From contig NZ_JAJQXX010000012.1 of assembly GCF_028767025.1 (NCBI RefSeq), positions 1-64,000 on the forward strand: 64,000 nucleotides of DNA, written 5' to 3'. Source of the DNA: Blautia sp. XA-2221 (GTDB taxonomy: Bacteria > Bacillota > Clostridia > Lachnospirales > Lachnospiraceae). The translations under genes and the position numbers were made by a program. The notes below the pieces were generated by a model. That model searched no databases. It was not told the DNA's origin and was given only the letters and a program-made list of their open reading frames with translations. Of this stretch, positions 55,539 through 63,973 are shown in pieces (positions within the stretch are counted from its first letter, which is position 1; every line of letters begins with the position of its first letter).

Positions 55539-55565
55539 TTAGCACTCAATATCAAAGAGTGCTAA
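55539..55565. promoter_or_regulatory. CIRCE operator (HrcA-binding site)
   Basis: TTAGCACTC-N9-GAGTGCTAA is a perfect match to the CIRCE inverted repeat. It lies between the promoter and hrcA. Confidence 0.98.
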
Positions 55566-55578
55566 CATTTACATTGTT

Positions 55579-55607
55579 AAGATAGCACCGTTAAAATAGT
55601 TTGTCAA
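55579..55607 (-). promoter_or_regulatory. Sigma-A promoter of the hrcA-grpE-dnaK-dnaJ operon
   Basis: On the minus strand a perfect TTGACA (55602-55607) is 17 bases from TATCTT (55579-55584). The predicted transcript start falls just ahead of CIRCE, so HrcA bound there would block transcription. Confidence 0.85.
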
Positions 55608-55709
55608 GAGATAAGAAGTATTTTTATGAAAATCTTTTATTATATAAAGAATGCAGACACTCCAGAAACTACTTACCTGAAATATCTGCATTGTTATTAA
55701 TAAAAAATT

Positions 55710-57701
55710 TTATATCTGTTCCAACTCCTGAAGATTCCTCTTAAGTTCCAGCATCTTATCTCTCAGCTCTGCTGCCTGCTCAAAGTTCAGATCTGCTGCT
55801 GCCGCGCGCATCTGCTTTTCTACCTGAGCGATCAGCTTCGTCAGTTCCTTACGACTCATGGACTCCGGATCTTTTTTCAGCTTCACTTCTGTTTCTGCAA
55901 CTGCTTTAGAAACTGTAATCAGGTCACGAACTGCCTTTTTAATAGTCGTTGGCGTAATTCCATGTTCCTTATTATAATCTTCCTGAATGCTGCGGCGGCG
56001 CTCAGTTTCCTGAATAGCTTTTTTCATGGAATCTGTCATAACATCCGCATACATGATCACATGGCCTTCGCTGTTTCGTGCCGCACGGCCTATCGTCTGG
56101 ATCAAAGAAACCTCTGAACGGAGAAATCCCTCTTTGTCTGCATCCAGAATTGCCACCAATGTAATCTCCGGAATATCCAGGCCCTCCCTGAGAAGGTTGA
56201 TTCCTACCAGAACGTCAAATACGTCCAGACGCATATCACGGATAATTTCTGCCCGCTGCAAGGTATCTATATCTGAATGAAGATATCGGACACGTATTCC
56301 CACATCTTTCATATAATCTGTAAGGTCCTCTGCCATACGTTTGGTCAAAGTCGTAATCAGGATTTTGTGCCCCTTTTCAACCTCTTTATTTACCTCGCTG
56401 ATCAGATCATCGATCTGTCCCTCTACAGGGCGTACTTCCACCTTAGGATCGAGAAGCCCTGTAGGACGTATGATCTGTTCTGCCCGCAGCAGCTCATGAT
56501 CAGCCTCGTACTGTCCCGGGGTTGCTGACACAAACATTACCTGATCCAGTTTGCCTTCAAACTCATCAAAACTTAACGGACGATTGTCTTTGGCTGACGG
56601 CAGACGGAATCCATAGTCAACCAGCGTCTGCTTGCGGCTCTGATCTCCTGCATACATTCCCCCTACCTGAGAAACCGTTTTATGTGATTCATCAATAATA
56701 AGAAGAAAATCATCCTTAAAATAATCCATCAGCGTATAGGGCGGCTGTCCCGGAGCCAGTCCTGTTAAGTGCCTGGAATAATTCTCAATTCCGGAACAGA
56801 ATCCCGTTTCTTTCATCATTTCCACGTCAAAGTTGGTACGCTCCGCTATTCTCTGAGCCTCGATCAACTTGTCCTCACTTTTAAAATAATCTACCTGTTC
56901 TTTCATTTCTGCAAGGATAGCATCTGCTGCTCTTTTAATCTGCTCCTGAGGCACAACATAATGAGATGCGGGAAAAATCCCCACATGGCTCTCTTCATTT
57001 TTAATCTCGCCGGTCAGTACATCAATTTCTGTGATCCGCTCAATCTCATCTCCGAAAAACTCCACACGAACAGCCCGGTCTGTGGCATTAGCCGGAAAAA
57101 TTTCCAGCACATCACCTTTCACCCGGAAAGTCCCCCGGTGAAAATCCATCTCATTCCTTGTATACTGAATGTCGATCAGCTGCCGTATGACCTCATCCCT
57201 GTCTTTTTCCATACCCGGACGCAGAGAAATCATCATGTCAAAAAATTCCTGGGGCGCACCCAGACCGTAAATGCAGGACACTGAAGACACCACAATCACA
57301 TCTCTTCGCTCACAGAGAGCCGCAGTTGCAGAAAGCCGCAATTTGTCTATCTCATCGTTGGTGGATGCATCCTTGGCAATGTAGGTATCTGTGGAAGGAA
57401 CATAAGCCTCAGGCTGGTAGTAATCGTAATAGGAAACAAAGTATTCCACCGCGTTATTTGGAAAAAATTCTTTAAACTCGCCGTAAAGCTGTGCAGCCAG
57501 AGTTTTATTATGTGCAAGCACAAGCGTCGGTTTATTCAGTTCCTTAATTACATTTGCCATGGTAAATGTTTTACCTGAACCGGTAACTCCTAACAGAGTT
57601 TCAAACTGATTGCCTTCCTTAAATCCTTTTACCAGTTTGGCAATGGCCTGGGGCTGATCGCCGGTGGGAGCGTATTCTGATACTAACTCAAAATGATCCA
57701 T
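55710..57701 (-). CDS. uvrB: Excinuclease ABC subunit B (UvrB)
   Basis: A 663-residue full-length UvrB, the damage-verification helicase of nucleotide excision repair. It has Walker [11 protein letters not shown] (about 39-48), the beta-hairpin region [18 protein letters not shown], the helicase motifs [20 protein letters not shown] and QTIGRAARN, and the C-terminal UVR motif [17 protein letters not shown]. It is monocistronic in this window; no uvrA or uvrC is adjacent. A LexA-like site and a -10 box lie upstream. Confidence 0.98.
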   Translation of the reverse strand: MDHFELVSEYAPTGDQPQAIAKLVKGFKEGNQFETLLGVTGSGKTFTMANVIKELNKPTLVLAHNKTLAAQLYGEFKEFFPNNAVEYFVSYYDYYQPEAYVPSTDTYIAKDASTNDEIDKLRLSATAALCERRDVIVVSSVSCIYGLGAPQEFFDMMISLRPGMEKDRDEVIRQLIDIQYTRNEMDFHRGTFRVKGDVLEIFPANATDRAVRVEFFGDEIERITEIDVLTGEIKNEESHVGIFPASHYVVPQEQIKRAADAILAEMKEQVDYFKSEDKLIEAQRIAERTNFDVEMMKETGFCSGIENYSRHLTGLAPGQPPYTLMDYFKDDFLLIIDESHKTVSQVGGMYAGDQSRKQTLVDYGFRLPSAKDNRPLSFDEFEGKLDQVMFVSATPGQYEADHELLRAEQIIRPTGLLDPKVEVRPVEGQIDDLISEVNKEVEKGHKILITTLTKRMAEDLTDYMKDVGIRVRYLHSDIDTLQRAEIIRDMRLDVFDVLVGINLLREGLDIPEITLVAILDADKEGFLRSEVSLIQTIGRAARNSEGHVIMYADVMTDSMKKAIQETERRRSIQEDYNKEHGITPTTIKKAVRDLITVSKAVAETEVKLKKDPESMSRKELTKLIAQVEKQMRAAAADLNFEQAAELRDKMLELKRNLQELEQI

Positions 57702-57825
57702 ATTCTCTCCTTAAATCACAATGTATTTTTCAGATATCAAATATAAAACATTATCTAACTGTAATTTTATAAGTACAAAGTCACTACAGGTATATTTTAC
57801 CCACACTGACTTCTTTCCATTATTT

Positions 57826-57875
57826 ATTATATCAGGATACAAAAGAAAAGTACAGAATAATCCGAATGTTTGTTC
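57826..57875 (-). promoter_or_regulatory. Candidate uvrB promoter region with LexA-like box
   Basis: On the minus strand GAACAAACATTC (57864-57875) is one base from the SOS core GAAC-N4-GTTC. A perfect TATAAT (57826-57831) lies downstream of it, about 125 bases before uvrB. uvrB is a standard SOS gene, which supports the reading, but the -35 box is weak. Confidence 0.4.
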
Positions 57876-57978
57876 TGTGATTTTCTTTTAATCTGTTCAG
57901 CATTCCAAACGTTCCATTATGTTTATCCACGCTTTGTTTTACAAAAAATTTCCGCTTCCATAAGCTCTCTGATACATC

Positions 57979-58137
57979 TTATTCAGAAAGAAATCGTCCG
58001 TTTTTCTCCGTATTTTCATTGATTTCACCGTTTATAGAATCAAAACTGAATTGTCCGTTTTCTATTATAATGGCATATGAACTCCAGTTGTCTTTTTGCA
58101 GCATGAATTTTTCGACAGGATTCAATGGTCTTGTCCA
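57979..58137 (-). pseudogene. Possible gene remnant resembling an AraC-type N-terminal (cupin) segment
   Basis: A short minus-strand frame with an ATG at 58104 and a stop at 57979 reads like real protein (NWSSYAIIIENGQFSFDS, then NGEINEN). It resembles the sensing domain of AraC-type regulators. Upstream it is cut by an in-frame stop at about 58138 and no DNA-binding part follows. The rest of 57702-58561 is A/T-rich with only short frames and one dyad (AGGAGAC ... GTCTCCT, about 58354-58401). It looks like a decayed locus; the family call is weak. Confidence 0.25.
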
Positions 58138-58561
58138 TTACCAGTATATTGACAAAAATCGTATAACGGCTAAACTCATTGATAAACATCACTTTTTGCT
58201 TTACGAAAATCGTCGATAACAGCTCCTGTCGTCTTCTGATACTTCAAAATAATTGGAAATGGAAATTGCCCGGTATACTTGTTTATTATTCTCTGTATAA
58301 AGCGAACAAGATAATAAAACAGATTTTCTGCAATTCCGGTAACTGCACAAAGCAGGAGACAAATGCATTTCAGATAAGCTGAAAATATGCCCCTGTCTCC
58401 TCACTCATTTCCCATAACTGAACTTAATTGCTTCCATTCACTGCAGCAACTGCGTACAGCCATATTCCTTCCCAAATATCTATATCAGACATCTGATTTT
58501 TGGTATTAAATTTCCCCTCTTTAGTATTTTCCTAAATGATATTACATCACTCTGTGATCTC

Positions 58562-59430
58562 TCACATAACTGCCAGAAGCAAAGTTCCCACAGTCATACA
58601 CGCCACACCCAGCGCTGCTTTTTTGTCAGTTTCTCATGAAATACAATCCATGAAAATGCAATGGTAACAAGGATACTTAATTTATCCACAGCAACAACCA
58701 CGCTTGCCGGTCCCTGCTGTAAAGCATGATAGTAACAAAGCCAGGAGGCTCCTGTTGCAAAACCGGACAGGATAATAAAGGCAAGCTCTCTTTTTTCAGT
58801 TTTTCTTATCTGGCGCTGCTTTCCGGTTATAAAGACCATAAGCCAAGCCATAAGCAATACAACGGTAGTGCGAATGGCTGTTCCCAGATTTGAGTCAATA
58901 TCCTGGATTCCAATTTTACCAAGAATCGAGGTAAGACTTGCAAACACAGCTGATAAAACGGCGTAGATCAGCCATGTTCCATTCCTCTTTTTTTCCTGTT
59001 TCGACTCTATTTCTTTACGGCAAATCATCAGCATAATCCCTATTGCGATCAGTACCACTGCTGCTGTTTTTCCCCAGGTAAGCCCCTCATTCAAAAAGAT
59101 CAGCGCCAGCAAAATCGTAAGTATTGTACTGGATTTATCCACAGGCACAACCTTGTTAATATCACCTTTCTGTAGTGCATGAAAATAACAAAGCCAGGAA
59201 GCCCCTGTTGAAAGTCCGGATAATATCAAAAATACCATTGTCCTTGCGCTTATTCTTCCAACTCCGCTTCCTGCACCTGTGATCAAAACCATTAACCACG
59301 AAAATATCAGCACAACAACTGTACGAATGGCTGTTGCCACATCAGAATCCGTCTTCTGTATTCCACACTTGGCCAGAATCGCTGTAATTCCTGCAAAAAA
59401 CGAGGAACCTATTGCATAAAAAATCCACAT
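58562..59430 (-). CDS. EamA-family (DMT) transporter, last helix in the -1 frame (frameshift at 58619-58624)
   Basis: A ten-helix drug/metabolite transporter made of two EamA repeats; both carry near-identical signatures (IQxxDSxxxTAIRT and FATGASWLCYYHALQ-type). In the zero frame the protein ends early at 58594 (278 residues, ending LTKKQRWVWRV). In the -1 frame after the A-run, DNA reads KKAALGVACMTVGTLLLAVM, the expected final helix, with a stop at 58562. The switch lies at ACA AAA AAG, the A AAA AAG heptamer used for programmed -1 slippage in dnaX. It is either true recoding, a recent one-base loss, or a sequencing error in an A-run. The start at 59430 follows AAAGGAGG. The substrate is unknown. 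Confidence 0.8.
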
Positions 59431-59494
59431 AACAGCCTCCTTTATCCTGAGTTCTGTCATAGCCACTGTTTAATCCGAGGTGTTTTTCCATAAT

Positions 59495-59977
59495 TTACTG
59501 TGTCGGACACATCACGATAATTCTTTGGGGCGCAGTCTGCGGAGGAATACTTTTTGTCACAGAACCATAGTAAACCAGAAGATCCTGTCCCTCCGGACTG
59601 CACATAAAACGCTGTCCATTTAAAGTGCGTATATTTGTGACCGGGGAAAGATTTAATTTCAGAGATCCATCTTCCGCAGTCAGCGTATCATCAAAAAATT
59701 TCAGAACAACGTCCTGCCCGGACCTTAATGCTGTCACCAGCTCCGCCTGGTACTGAGGAGGAAAAATAGCCAGTGCAGGAAGGCTGGTATCATAAAAAGC
59801 AGCTACCTTCATTCCCCGCCTGAGTCTGACGTTATCTACAACAATGGTATCCCCTGATACCACAAAATTCACAATTTCTCCATCTGTATCAACAGAAATC
59901 AGAAGCGAGCAGCAAGAACCACCGCTCCTGATATCCCGGATCACTCCAGTTACTTTTTCATAAGATGAAAATGTCAT
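59495..59977 (-). CDS. Uncharacterised small beta-rich protein
   Basis: A 160-residue protein that I do not recognise. The first 80 residues (SYEKVTGVIRDIRSGGSCCSLLISVDTDGEIVNFVVSGDTIVVDNVRLRRGMKVAAFYD) alternate strands in a pattern like an OB-fold or similar small barrel. Pro-rich stretches (FPPQYQ, SIPPQTAPQR) come later. There is no signal peptide or membrane helix. It lies between the EamA transporter and a nuclease-like gene on the same strand, but with gaps of 64 and 67 bases, so an operon is only possible. Confidence 0.65.
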   Translation of the reverse strand: MTFSSYEKVTGVIRDIRSGGSCCSLLISVDTDGEIVNFVVSGDTIVVDNVRLRRGMKVAAFYDTSLPALAIFPPQYQAELVTALRSGQDVVLKFFDDTLTAEDGSLKLNLSPVTNIRTLNGQRFMCSPEGQDLLVYYGSVTKSIPPQTAPQRIIVMCPTQ

Positions 59978-60044
59978 GCCAAAACCTTTTTTATTTATTT
60001 TATGAAAGAACCGCTTACCCTGTTACTTCTTTGCCAGAATTTTT

Positions 60045-61019
60045 CTATCTGATATAAATCCCGTCTGCGCCCACAAAAGAATCTTGCGGATATTCTGAAT
60101 CCAGAAGTTCACTTCTCTTTTGTAAGAAATCTTCATACTCGTTTTCCATCAGACAGTACAGAAGCTTTCTGGGCATACCCACACGGACTTTTCGTTCTTC
60201 TTCCCTGTATTCTGTCTCAGAAAAATAAGGCACTGCCAGAGAAATCTCTACATTTTTCCCACAAATCCTGAGTCCTTCTCCCTGCTCCATAAACAGCTCG
60301 CAAAGGGGCTGGTAATATGCTCTGAAAAAATCTTCCTCACGAAATCTGATGCACTCTTTATTTTCCTTCTGAGTGCTTTCCGGCTGACGTACCACACCAC
60401 AAAGATAACTGTGGTCATAGTAGGTCATACACACTGCTGCCGGATCCGGCACATGTCCATTTACAGATTCAATATCCGAAATCTGCTGACTTCCCTTTTT
60501 CAGCGCCTGCTCTCTTCTGTTGCTTCCTCCCTTTGCTTCCCAGACACTCCACTGATTTTCGGGTATGCTCAATCCAATCATATCCTGACGCCATTCACTG
60601 TTAAAAAAATCAATAAATTCTTTATGGTCGATACTGCTGATCAAATTCAGATGCGTCAGATAATCAGCTCCGTAAAGCCGTCCACTGACCAGTTTCGTAA
60701 GAAACATACCCATATAATAGGACATCACACTCTTCTCTGACGAATCCAGATAAGCAATCCGTTTTGCTTTTTTCAGTCGGTCGCCTTCTGTATCAAGGGC
60801 AGTTTCCACAAGAAACATTTTATAGGTAAGCTCCAGTTTCTTTTTTGATAAAAAGGAGGCTGTCATCCTCTGAACAGGCATCCCACAGGTAATTACTGCA
60901 TGCAGCAGCTCCCTGTTAGAAAATACCAGTTCTGTGTTTTTATTTACCAATCCCGTATTACTCCCGCAGTCCTCCTGCTCCAGAGACATAGTATATGTTT
61001 TATCTTCTGTTAAAATCAT
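60045..61019 (-). CDS. Uncharacterised protein with a possible PD-(D/E)XK nuclease-like core
   Basis: A 324-residue protein without a family name I can assign. The middle part (about 135-185) reads DFFNSEWRQDMIGLSIPENQWSVWEAKGGSNRREQALKKGSQQI. This has the order acid, beta turn, WEAK, then a Gln-containing helix, as in PD-(D/E)XK nuclease folds (D...ExK...Q). The N-terminal 130 residues are helical with a YYMGMFLTKLVSGRLYGADYL stretch. There is no signal peptide. ATG follows GGAGAAGAATC. It lies alone, upstream of and divergent from the cotJ operon. It could be a defence- or mobile-element-related nuclease or an inactive relative. Confidence 0.6.
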   Translation of the reverse strand: MILTEDKTYTMSLEQEDCGSNTGLVNKNTELVFSNRELLHAVITCGMPVQRMTASFLSKKKLELTYKMFLVETALDTEGDRLKKAKRIAYLDSSEKSVMSYYMGMFLTKLVSGRLYGADYLTHLNLISSIDHKEFIDFFNSEWRQDMIGLSIPENQWSVWEAKGGSNRREQALKKGSQQISDIESVNGHVPDPAAVCMTYYDHSYLCGVVRQPESTQKENKECIRFREEDFFRAYYQPLCELFMEQGEGLRICGKNVEISLAVPYFSETEYREEERKVRVGMPRKLLYCLMENEYEDFLQKRSELLDSEYPQDSFVGADGIYIR

Positions 61020-61114
61020 GATTCTTCTCCTTGAAAAATGATAAAATATCTGTTTTTATTGTATCATTTTCAGGACGGTTTAGGCAATGGATTTTAAGCA
61101 AATCTTCCTATTCG

Positions 61115-61142
61115 CACACTTCTGTTTTTATGACATAAAATA
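61115..61142 (+). promoter_or_regulatory. Candidate mother-cell sporulation promoter (SigE/SigK type) of cotJABC
   Basis: CATAAAATA (61134-61142) matches the SigK -10 pattern CATAnnnTA and is close to SigE's CATAnnAT, with an AC-containing -35 candidate (CACA, 61115-61118) upstream. cotJ of Bacillus is SigE-dependent. The site lies 35 bases before the first gene. Confidence 0.4.
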
Positions 61143-61176
61143 TATGGTATCTTAATTCATCAGAAAGGATTTGTTC

Positions 61177-61500
61177 ATGGAAAATTATCATATGAACCGT
61201 TCCTGCGGACGTCCATATCATGCAACCTGCGGCATGGCAAAAGCGCAGATGCCCGACAGGTATTCTTCCTGTCCGTGTACAGAACAGCACAAAAAATCGT
61301 CCTGTGCCTGCCGTATGCCCAATACAACTACAATAAACCCGGAGATGTATACTCATGCAGATCATCTGGAACCTGCTATGGCATATGTGCCCTGTCAGCA
61401 GCTTACCACTACCTATGACCTCTGTTATGCGCTAAATGTCGGAACCATTTTCCCGCAGCTTTGCAAACCATTTTGCGGAAAGAGAGGGGGACGACGATGA
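61177..61500 (+). CDS. cotJA: Spore coat associated protein CotJA
   Basis: A 107-residue protein. The first about 60 residues are Cys/Pro/His-rich and low in order. The C-terminal AYVPCQQLTTTYDLCYALNVGTIFPQLCKPFCGK is the CotJA signature (AYVPxQxW..xY....AL..GTIFPxLxKPF). It is a spore inner-coat component. The ATG at 61177 follows AGAAAGG; an in-frame TTG two codons earlier was rejected. The high cysteine content (10 or more) is notable and may allow cross-linking. It overlaps cotJB in an ATGA junction. Confidence 0.88.
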   Translation: MENYHMNRSCGRPYHATCGMAKAQMPDRYSSCPCTEQHKKSSCACRMPNTTTINPEMYTHADHLEPAMAYVPCQQLTTTYDLCYALNVGTIFPQLCKPFCGKRGGRR

Positions 61501-61781
61501 TGTATCAGAATTCTTCAGGATCCAAAGCGCAGCTTCTTCAGAAAATCAATGAAGTAAGCTTTGCAGTCAATGATCTTCTCCTTTACCTGGACACACATCC
61601 CTGCTGCGAAAAAGGAATGGCTCTTTACCGTGAATATGCAGCAGAACGTAAAAAACTGATGAAAGAATATGCCAGATGCTATGGTCCTCTTACCGTAGAT
61701 GACGCCCTGGAAGCAGACGGAAACACCTGGAAATGGATGGAACAGCCATTCCCATGGGAAATGGAAGGAGGATGCAGATAG
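61497..61781 (+). CDS. cotJB: Spore coat protein CotJB
   Basis: A 94-residue helical protein typical of CotJB (LLQKINEVSFAVNDLLLYLDTHPCCEKGMALYREYAAERKKLMKEYARCYGPLTVDDA, then WKWMEQPFPWEMEGGCR). The start at 61497 overlaps the cotJA stop, with GAGGGGG upstream. It is the second gene of cotJABC; its product is thought to assist the CotJC layer. Confidence 0.93.
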   Translation: MMYQNSSGSKAQLLQKINEVSFAVNDLLLYLDTHPCCEKGMALYREYAAERKKLMKEYARCYGPLTVDDALEADGNTWKWMEQPFPWEMEGGCR

Positions 61782-61784
61782 CTT

Positions 61785-62390
61785 ATGTGGAATTATGAAA
61801 AAAGATTACAGTATCCAATTAATATTAAAACACCCAATGCAAAAATTGCTCAGTTTATCATGAGTCAATATGGTGGCCCGGATGGAGAAATCGGAGCTTC
61901 TCTCCGCTATCTTTCTCAGCGTTTTACCATGCCAAACCGTATGGCTTCTGCAGTATTAAACGATATCGGTACAGAGGAACTGGCCCATCTGGAAATGGTG
62001 TCTACAATCGTTCACCAGCTTACCCGAGATCTTTCTATGGAAGAAATCGAAAAAAGCGGCTTTGGTCCTTATTATATTGATCATACAGTAGGCGTATGGC
62101 CTCAGGCTGCCGGGGGTGTTCCCTTTAATGCCTGTGAATTTCAGAGCAAAGGAGATCCTGTCACTGATCTTTTCGAGAACCTTGCTGCCGAACAGAAAGC
62201 CCGATCTACTTACGATAATATCCTGCGCGTGGTACGGAACATTCCGGAAATTGCAGATCCCATCAGATTTCTCCGCGCAAGAGAAGTGGTGCATTTCCAA
62301 AGATTCGGTGAAGCAAAGAGTACTTATACAAGCAAAAATAAAAGATTTGTTTTTAGAAATTTCTGTTGTTTTGTTCTCCATCAGATTTAG
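61785..62390 (+). pseudogene. cotJC: CotJC manganese-catalase-type spore coat protein, 3' end replaced by a mobile element
   Basis: Residues 1-177 are a near-complete CotJC: GPDGEIGASLRYLSQRF, DIGTEELAHLEM and RAREVVHFQRFGEA carry the Glu/His metal ligands of Mn-catalases. At 62315 the family sequence stops abruptly and 24 unrelated residues (KSTYTSKNK...) run to a TAG at 62388-62390. CotJC is usually about 190 residues, so only the last dozen or so are lost. A serine-recombinase gene lies immediately to the right, so the break is an element insertion. The hybrid protein keeps all ligands and may be partly functional. The missing 3' end should lie beyond the window. Confidence 0.85.
62307..62316. 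other. Left attachment junction (attL-like) of the element in cotJC
   Basis: The chromosome-element boundary is placed at GGTGAAGCA, where the CotJC reading frame leaves its family sequence after FGEA. The crossover core should lie within these bases; the exact dinucleotide cannot be set without the right end or an uninterrupted cotJC. Confidence 0.6.
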
Positions 62391-62401
62391 CTTTTGTTTC
62401 A

Positions 62402-63919
62402 TCAGATATTCCATGTAATCTCGATGACATCCTCGTCAATATCAATCCGGTCAATCAGAATATCCGCAACCCGCTGTTTGTCGTCATTGTCAAGTTCATC
62501 CCATTTTGCAACATAATTAGTGATTTTGTCCATCTTTCCAGAAGTTTGATTAGTACTTTGCTCAACCAGTTTTTGCTGTAAGGACTGTTTTTCTTTATCC
62601 AGTTCCTCAATCCTGCGATTGATATATTCCATCACTGTTTTATTCGCTTCCGGCACTTTTGCAAGCAAGTTTCCTATTTCCTGTTCAATCTCTGCAATCC
62701 GAATTTTCTCTACTTGACTGGCAGGCTGCGTTACCTCTTCCAGTTCATCCGACAGATATTGGAACTTGGCAAGCTGCTTTTTCATTTCCTCTAAAACATA
62801 ATCCTCAAATACATCTGCATAGATGGTATGCCCTGCACCTTTACATTTAATGGAATATCGAGAACCTGAACATTGAAAATATCGCCCAGCTTTCGTGTTT
62901 GACCTTGTAACCGTATAGGCATAACCACATTTCTTACACTTCACTTTTCCGGCAAGCCAGGTTCGCTTTCCTTTATTCGTTCTTGCTGACTGACGGTTTT
63001 TCATAATTTTTAATCGACATTTCAGCCAGACATCAGACTCAATCACACCCAAATGAGGAGCGATTACCACATCCCGATCTACAAGATCGTACTGCTTTTT
63101 CTTTGTCTTATCTCCGTTGATTCCTTTATATAGAAAGATACCGTTAGTTCCCACATAATCAGAAGCCGGGTTAATCATATTTGCGCCCTGGCTTTCAAAG
63201 AAATTGTAGATATCAATATCTGCCTTTGCATATACTGGATTTCGGAGAATCTCGCTGATTCTTGCAGTAGACCAGGGCGCACCTCGTTTTTCTGTAAAAC
63301 CTTGACGAAGCAATTCTCTCATAACTGCTCCCAAGGTCATATCTGGTTCCGAATAAAGCTGATAAATCAATCGAATCTGCTTCATTTCATTCGGTTCCGG
63401 CACAAAAACAGATGTATGAATTCCGTTGATAATTGTTTTTTCCAACTGAAATCCATACGGTACACGACCACCCATGTAATATCCTTTCTGACTTTTCGTT
63501 GCATAAGCGTCTGCAATACGTTTCTGGATTGTTTCACGCTCCAACTGTGCAAATACGATAGAAATATTCAGCATGGCATTGCCGATTGGTGTAGAAGTAT
63601 CAAACTTCTCTGTGGAAGAAACAAATTCTACATGATATTGCTGAAATATTTCCATCATATTGGAAAAATCGAGAATAGAACGGCTGATACGGTCAAGCTT
63701 ATAAACGATAACCCGTTTAATCTTTCCTGCCCGAATGTCTTCCATCATTCTTGCAAATGCCGGTCTGTTGGTATTTTTTCCGCTAAATCCCTTGTCAATG
63801 TACGTTTCATACTCAGCTCCGCGAGTTTCATATTTACAAAACTCAAGCTGATTTTCGATGGAGATACTGTCTTTTTTATCCAGTGACTGTCTTGCGTATA
63901 AAGCATCGATTGGACACAT
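62402..63919 (-). CDS. Large serine recombinase (site-specific integrase/excisionase)
   Basis: A 505-residue large serine recombinase. The resolvase domain holds the catalytic Ser12 in YARQSLDKKDS and the usual VIVYKLDRISRSILDF and STPIGNAMLNI..FAQLERETI. A recombinase domain follows (about 165-270: VPYGFQLEK ... LRQGFTEKRGAPWSTARISEILRNPVYA). A zinc ribbon (Cys328 and Cys331 in KCKKCG, then CSG and CKGAGH, to about 360) and a coiled coil (about 395-455) complete the protein. ATG follows AAGGAGG. It lies about 85 bases inside the left junction, so it most likely inserted the element into cotJC and could excise it. Confidence 0.95.
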   Translation of the reverse strand: MCPIDALYARQSLDKKDSISIENQLEFCKYETRGAEYETYIDKGFSGKNTNRPAFARMMEDIRAGKIKRVIVYKLDRISRSILDFSNMMEIFQQYHVEFVSSTEKFDTSTPIGNAMLNISIVFAQLERETIQKRIADAYATKSQKGYYMGGRVPYGFQLEKTIINGIHTSVFVPEPNEMKQIRLIYQLYSEPDMTLGAVMRELLRQGFTEKRGAPWSTARISEILRNPVYAKADIDIYNFFESQGANMINPASDYVGTNGIFLYKGINGDKTKKKQYDLVDRDVVIAPHLGVIESDVWLKCRLKIMKNRQSARTNKGKRTWLAGKVKCKKCGYAYTVTRSNTKAGRYFQCSGSRYSIKCKGAGHTIYADVFEDYVLEEMKKQLAKFQYLSDELEEVTQPASQVEKIRIAEIEQEIGNLLAKVPEANKTVMEYINRRIEELDKEKQSLQQKLVEQSTNQTSGKMDKITNYVAKWDELDNDDKQRVADILIDRIDIDEDVIEITWNI

Positions 63920-63967
63920 AGCACATACCTCCTTACTATGTGTAAACAGTCACTCTCCATTACATTG

Positions 63968-63973
63968 ATTATA
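63968..63973 (-). promoter_or_regulatory. -10 box of the serine recombinase gene
   Basis: A perfect TATAAT on the minus strand lies about 50 bases upstream of the recombinase start. No good -35 was found (the region around 63991-63996 reads AAACCG), so the promoter may need an activator or another sigma factor. Confidence 0.4.

Noticed and set aside
57702-58561. A tRNA or known riboswitch in the long gap
   Set aside because: No cloverleaf with a GTTCRA-type loop and no recognised aptamer core was seen; only short A/T-rich stems.
61956-62414. A 152-codon minus-strand frame across the cotJC junction
   Set aside because: It is mostly antisense to cotJC, crosses the insertion boundary and has no ribosome-binding site.
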